Shown here piece after piece: positions 6,399-9,415 of a DNA stretch of 9,415 bases; positions within the stretch are counted from its first letter, which is position 1; every line of letters starts with the position of its first letter. Made by a program: the position numbers and the translations under genes. The notes below the pieces were generated by a model. That model did not search any database. It saw only the letters and a list, made by a program, of their open reading frames with translations, and was not told the origin of the DNA. Origin of the DNA: Chloroflexota bacterium (GTDB lineage Bacteria; Chloroflexota; Dehalococcoidia; Lucifugimonadales; UBA3495); assembly GCA_022561675.1 (NCBI GenBank), contig JADFQT010000082.1, positions 1-9,415 on the forward strand. The letters are read 5' to 3'.

Positions 6399-7550
6399 TC
6401 ACGGTCCCTCCTCGAAGTACTGCCTCAGGGACCTTGCTGGAAATGGTTGGTAAGGATATTGCCCTAATGCCTCTTCGTCCAGTTCCATCCCCAGGCCGGG
6501 ACCGTCCGGAACTGAGATGTAACCGTCGACGACCTTAAAGGGATTTACCGCTATTGCCTCCCCAAATGATTCCAGGTTGACAAAGTACTCCGTAATCAAA
6601 AAATTGGGGATACAGGTAGAGCATTGCAGGGTAGCGGCCAATCCAATAGTGGTGCTGTTGTAGTTGTGGGGGGAGATAACGACAAAGTAGGGTTCGGCCA
6701 TCGCGGCGATTTCTTTGAGCTCCAAGATCCCGCCCACGTTACAGACGTCTGGATTGAGGATATCCGCGGCTTGTTTTTCCAGGACCTCGCGGAACTCGAA
6801 CTTGGTGTACAGTTCTTCGCCAGTAACCACCGGGATGTTGACCTCCCGTTTTACCGCAGCCAGGGCATCAACATTCTCTGCCAAAACTGGTTCCTCGTAC
6901 CAGAAGGGTTGATACTCCTCAATGCTCCGAGCGATTCGAGTAGCGTGCATGGGGGCCAACCTTCGGTGCATCTCAATTAGAATGTCGATATCAGGCCCCA
7001 CCGCCTGGCGAACTGCCCTGACATTGTCAACGGTCTGCCGCTCCACATCCTTGCTGACGTAGGTCCGCCATGGCCCCGGAATGGGGTCGAATTTAAGGGC
7101 CGTAAAGCCCCTCTCTATCACCTGAGGGGCTTTGTCGGCGAGGGCCTCTGGAGTCTTCGCGCCATCAGACCAGCCGTTGGCGTAGACCCGAATCCTGCTC
7201 CGGCAGGCTCCGCCTAAGAGTTTATGGACCGGCGCACCAAGACTCTTGCCGGTGATGTCCCACATTGCTTGTTCGAGGCCGCTGAGGGCGCTGTAAAAAT
7301 CCATCGCGCCGCTTCGTCCGACAATGTCATCATAGGCCATTTGTGTGAAGTGCTTGATGTTTGCAGGGTCTCTTCCAATCAAATAGCGCTTCATCTGCTC
7401 GACATGAGCCACGACTTGTAGATCTCGGTCAGATTGGGTGTAGCACTCTCCCCAACCCTGGATTCCTTCATCGGTGTCGAGTTTAACGAAGCAGAGATTC
7501 TTACCTGCTCCAGGATGGACAAGGAAGGAGTGAACATCGGTAATTTTCAC
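6399..7550 (-). CDS. Enolase-superfamily enzyme, mandelate racemase subgroup (acid-sugar dehydratase-like)
   Basis: This 383-residue protein probably abstracts the alpha-proton of a carboxylate, usually dehydrating an acid sugar. Numbering is from the GTG at 7550. The capping domain has KLDTDEGIQGWGE (23-35). The barrel carries a KFDP strand with Lys153, the first metal ligand Glu193 in LIEMHRR (191-197), Glu219 in WYEEPV (217-222) and Glu245 in VTGEELY (242-248), and the Asp268/His295 dyad in NPDVCNVGG (266-274) and SPHNYN (293-298). The set is complete, so the enzyme should be active. The pattern is closest to galactonate/gluconate-dehydratase-type members. The frame is open to an ATG at 7655, but those 35 extra residues do not look like the family and overlap the upstream gene. 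The GTG has AGGAG 5 bases before it and gives the normal N-terminus VKITDVHSF. It lies 79 bp after the amidohydrolase gene. Confidence 0.9.
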   Translation of the reverse strand: MKITDVHSFLVHPGAGKNLCFVKLDTDEGIQGWGECYTQSDRDLQVVAHVEQMKRYLIGRDPANIKHFTQMAYDDIVGRSGAMDFYSALSGLEQAMWDITGKSLGAPVHKLLGGACRSRIRVYANGWSDGAKTPEALADKAPQVIERGFTALKFDPIPGPWRTYVSKDVERQTVDNVRAVRQAVGPDIDILIEMHRRLAPMHATRIARSIEEYQPFWYEEPVLAENVDALAAVKREVNIPVVTGEELYTKFEFREVLEKQAADILNPDVCNVGGILELKEIAAMAEPYFVVISPHNYNSTTIGLAATLQCSTCIPNFLITEYFVNLESFGEAIAVNPFKVVDGYISVPDGPGLGMELDEEALGQYPYQPFPARSLRQYFEEGP

Positions 7551-7555
7551 AGTTT

Positions 7556-7562
7556 CTCCTCT
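7556..7562 (-). promoter_or_regulatory. Ribosome binding site that sets the enolase-family start
   Basis: On the minus strand AGAGGAG is followed by AAACT and then GTG (7550-7548). It is the best Shine-Dalgarno match in the region and supports the GTG over the ATG at 7655. Confidence 0.8.
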
Positions 7563-7629
7563 GGCACTTACTTTTCCAACTATAGTTGGGGCGTCCGGAG
7601 GTTTGCTGCAACTTTCCTTAGCAAGAAGG

Positions 7630-8604
7630 CTACAGGCCCAATAATCGTTCGGCATTACCGCTTAACAGCTTAGCTTTGTCCTCTGCGCAAAGCGGTATCG
7701 TGGGAATCCAGTCCATGGCGGGTTGGTTTTCCACGAAGGGATAATCCACCGAGAAGAGAATTCGGTCTATTCCCAGCTCCATCACACAGCATAGAAGCGC
7801 GGGATTGGAGAAATTGCCACTGGTGGTTATCCAAAAATGCTTGCTGAAGTAATCCCGGAAGGAGAAGGACGTATCCTGATTTCCTGGACGTGAAAGAGCC
7901 TGGTCAATTCTCCACAGCGAGAAAGGAAGGGACTCTCCCAAGTGCCCTAGGATAATCTTCACCTCCGGGTAGGCGTCGAAAACACCCGAGAGAACTAAAC
8001 GGATCTCTTGGGTTGCAGTCTCGACCGTGAATCCCCAGGCTGCGGTAAGCAAACTTGGGAATTCCTTCAAATAGTCCTGATAATAGGCCTCAACCACCGC
8101 GGGATGAGGGGAGGCTGGATGCATGTAAAGCGGCACATCCAGCGCTTGGGCTCGTTCGAAAATAGGCCAGAACCGCTTATCATCAAAAAACACACCATTG
8201 GTTAACCCATGCACCATTGCGCCCTTGAACCCCAGTTTTGTGACGCAACGCTCCAACTCATCCGCAGCGGCCGTTGGGTCGGGTGTGGGCAGGGAGGCAA
8301 AGGCCGCAAACCGGTCGGGGTGGGAAAGGACAATCTCCCGAAGCCGGTCATTGGCCCCCCGGGCCAACCTGACCGCCACCTCCGCATCACCTCTTTGGGT
8401 TGCGGGTGCGCCGTGGGACAGCACCTGAAGGTCGATGCCGGCTTCGTCCATTTCTTTGAGCCGAAGCTCACCATAATCGAATAGGCGCTCAACAATGCCA
8501 GGGGCACGACGCACATTATCGCTTGGTCCAAATGTTGCCGCTACTTCCTGGTCCCAATAATGCTCTTCCAACGCAACGACGCGCGGTTTACTTGTTGTAG
8601 CCAT
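7630..8604 (-). CDS. Amidohydrolase 2-family decarboxylase, gamma-resorcylate decarboxylase-like
   Basis: This 324-residue TIM-barrel metalloenzyme of the ACMSD/amidohydrolase 2 group removes CO2 non-oxidatively from aromatic or related acids. The order of motifs follows gamma-resorcylate (2,6-dihydroxybenzoate) decarboxylase: VVALEEHYW with ligands Glu13 and His15, LGFKGAMVHG (124-133), VPLYMHPASP with His162 (157-166), IILGHLGESLPFSLWRID with His221 (217-234), ITTSGNF (259-265) and ILFSVDYPF with Asp287 (282-290). All expected metal and catalytic residues are present and the length matches (about 325-330). I chose ATG 8604; a TTG two codons upstream (8610) is nearer the AGAGGACAGG ribosome binding site and remains possible. 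The exact aromatic substrate is not readable. Related enzymes act on 2,3-dihydroxybenzoate, salicylate or 5-carboxyvanillate. It is first in the catabolic-looking set, upstream of the enolase-family and hydroxylase genes. Confidence 0.88.
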   Translation of the reverse strand: MATTSKPRVVALEEHYWDQEVAATFGPSDNVRRAPGIVERLFDYGELRLKEMDEAGIDLQVLSHGAPATQRGDAEVAVRLARGANDRLREIVLSHPDRFAAFASLPTPDPTAAADELERCVTKLGFKGAMVHGLTNGVFFDDKRFWPIFERAQALDVPLYMHPASPHPAVVEAYYQDYLKEFPSLLTAAWGFTVETATQEIRLVLSGVFDAYPEVKIILGHLGESLPFSLWRIDQALSRPGNQDTSFSFRDYFSKHFWITTSGNFSNPALLCCVMELGIDRILFSVDYPFVENQPAMDWIPTIPLCAEDKAKLLSGNAERLLGL

Positions 8605-8769
8605 GCTCAACCTGTCCTCTTAGCCGAAGTCGCTCCGAAAGGTCACTGCGCAATTTTGCCATATTGCAAGCCGCAATGCACTCTAAACATCGGTGGCCAT
8701 CTAGACTCGACGCCCTCCTGAAAAGGGCTCCATTTGGCTCTTACCGCCTCGAGGAGCATGGCGTCCCTC

Positions 8770-8988
8770 TCAGCGTGGCTCGTGTTGCAACCGCTTCTTA
8801 GGTCTCCAAGGGCCTGGAGGGCCGAGCAGAGGCTGGCAAACAAGACATGGCCTGTACGTGGCAGCTATTGCCGTCTCCGCATTTTTAAATACTACTCGGT
8901 GCTCCGGTTTTGTCCTCCGACCGGGTGGACAGTTGGGACGGCAAAATATGCGAGTGGTGGTGCACCCGTTCAACTCGTATCTGCCCAT
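8770..8988 (-). CDS. Stand-alone Ada-type zinc-binding domain protein
   Basis: This 72-residue protein consists almost wholly of the N-terminal zinc domain of the Ada DNA-repair protein. The motif TTTRIFCRPNCPPGRR (about 10-25) holds the first Cys pair, and TYRPCLVCQP (44-53) holds the C-x2-C pair; FKNAETAIAA lies between, as in the family. In Ada the first cysteine accepts methyl groups from DNA phosphotriesters. Here no AraC-type helix-turn-helix or methyltransferase domain follows, and the last 18 residues are unlike the family. The ATG at 8988 begins 1 base after the stop of the metallopeptidase gene, with GAGAAG before it, which suggests translational coupling. An ATG at 9000 overlaps that gene and has no ribosome binding site. 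It could be a small metal/DNA-binding protein, a repair accessory or a remnant of a longer gene. The 165 bp that follow hold no recognisable gene. Confidence 0.75.
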   Translation of the reverse strand: MGRYELNGCTTTRIFCRPNCPPGRRTKPEHRVVFKNAETAIAATYRPCLVCQPLLGPPGPWRPKKRLQHEPR

Positions 8989-8989
8989 G

Positions 8990-9415
8990 TTACTTCTCAT
9001 AGGCCCAGGGCGGCACGTAGGCCCAGGCTGTTTTTAGCTCCCGGTTCAAGTCTTTACTATTTGGAGCTCGTTCACTGACCAACTCCCAGAACTTGGCTGA
9101 ATGGTCCAACTGAATGGTATGGACCAGTTCGTGAATCAAGACGCACCTGACTAGGGAAGGGGGCAGAAACAAGAGGTTTCGGTTGATACTTATGGTCTTC
9201 TGGGAAGAGCAACTGCCCCAGCGGGTCCTCTGGCCCTTGATCAGGAGTTTGCCATAGGGGAGCTTAAGCTCCTCGCTAAGATCATCAAGCCAGGGTACCA
9301 GATGCTTTAGGGCTCTGTGCCCCAGCCATTTCCTCAGTACCAGAGCTATTAGGTAGGGCTCCCTCAGATCGCCTTTTACCGAGAGGGTAGATTCTCCTGC
9401 ATGCTCCACCCTAAT
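8990..9415 (-). CDS. YgjP/DUF45-type zinc metallopeptidase, 5' end outside window
   Basis: The visible 142 residues end at TAA 8992-8990, and the frame stays open to the window edge. A GTG at 9409 is available, but YgjP-like proteins are about 230 residues with an extra N-terminal strand region, so the start is probably beyond the edge. Counting from that GTG, the diagnostic stretch is RTRWGSCSSQKTISINRNL (61-79), followed by VRCVLIHELVHTIQLDHS. It contains the zinc site H93-E94-x2-H97 with a third ligand at His103 and FWELV after it. These are M48-like (WLM/SprT-related) metal-dependent hydrolase folds, cytosolic, with poorly known substrates. It overlaps or abuts the Ada-domain gene and is likely co-translated with it. 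Family call strong. Confidence 0.87.
   Translation of the reverse strand: MRVEHAGESTLSVKGDLREPYLIALVLRKWLGHRALKHLVPWLDDLSEELKLPYGKLLIKGQRTRWGSCSSQKTISINRNLLFLPPSLVRCVLIHELVHTIQLDHSAKFWELVSERAPNSKDLNRELKTAWAYVPPWAYEK

Noticed and set aside
8643..8843. 66-codon minus-strand frame starting in the Ada-domain gene
   Set aside because: TTG start inside the Cys-x2-Cys region, no ribosome binding site and no recognisable domain. It could be the original continuation after a frameshift, but nothing in it matches a known Ada extension.
1..9415. CRISPR array, insertion sequence, integron or phage module
   Set aside because: No spaced short repeats, transposase or integrase frames, or terminal inverted repeats are visible; the only notable repeat is the pair at 242-322 and 807-887.

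Overview
The window carries one long run of minus-strand genes (about 9415 down to 1259) and a short, damaged plus-strand segment at the left end (1 to 1016). Spaced Shine-Dalgarno starts show it is bacterial. The mixture is a gamma-resorcylate-decarboxylase-like amidohydrolase, a mandelate-racemase-type enolase-superfamily enzyme, a group D flavin monooxygenase, a DR_2398-type PPOX flavoprotein, an aldo/keto reductase and a PuuE-like hydrolase. It resembles genomes of uncultured catabolic Chloroflexota (SAR202/Dehalococcoidia-like). That assignment rests on gene content only and is of low to moderate confidence.

Left end, plus strand: the 3' end of a cupin gene (1-306) is followed by about 290 bp of non-coding DNA with a sizeable inverted repeat. 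Next comes a low-molecular-weight protein tyrosine phosphatase/arsenate-reductase-like gene (596-1016) that is broken in the middle. The two genes share an 81-bp block (242-322 and 807-887, 79/81 identical). It gives both proteins the same 20-residue C-terminus and the same stop codon. In the phosphatase, the genuine family C-terminus continues after the block in another frame, so the block looks like a transplanted piece of the cupin 3' end.

Minus strand, in transcription order: a partial YgjP/DUF45-type metallopeptidase (9415-8990); a small stand-alone Ada-type zinc-binding domain protein whose likely start lies 1 bp after it; the amidohydrolase/decarboxylase (8604-7630); the enolase-superfamily enzyme (7550-6399, start placed at a GTG with a good ribosome binding site); the two-component-type flavin monooxygenase (6270-5110); the PPOX flavoprotein (4962-4327); the aldo/keto reductase (4251-3376); a glycerophosphodiester phosphodiesterase (3215-2490); a 334-bp stretch with protein-like fragments in three frames; and the PuuE-like allantoinase/polysaccharide deacetylase-family protein (2152-1259).

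Gaps between the six central genes are about 75-160 bp, so they may be one transcript or several co-oriented units. The most coherent functional reading is degradation of an aromatic or sugar-derived acid. A non-oxidative decarboxylase and a ring hydroxylase of the kinds paired in gamma-resorcylate catabolism lie two genes apart, with a split-barrel flavoprotein and an oxidoreductase downstream. No ring-cleavage dioxygenase, transporter or regulator is in the window, so the pathway is only suggested. I see no tRNA, rRNA, CRISPR array, insertion sequence or phage gene.
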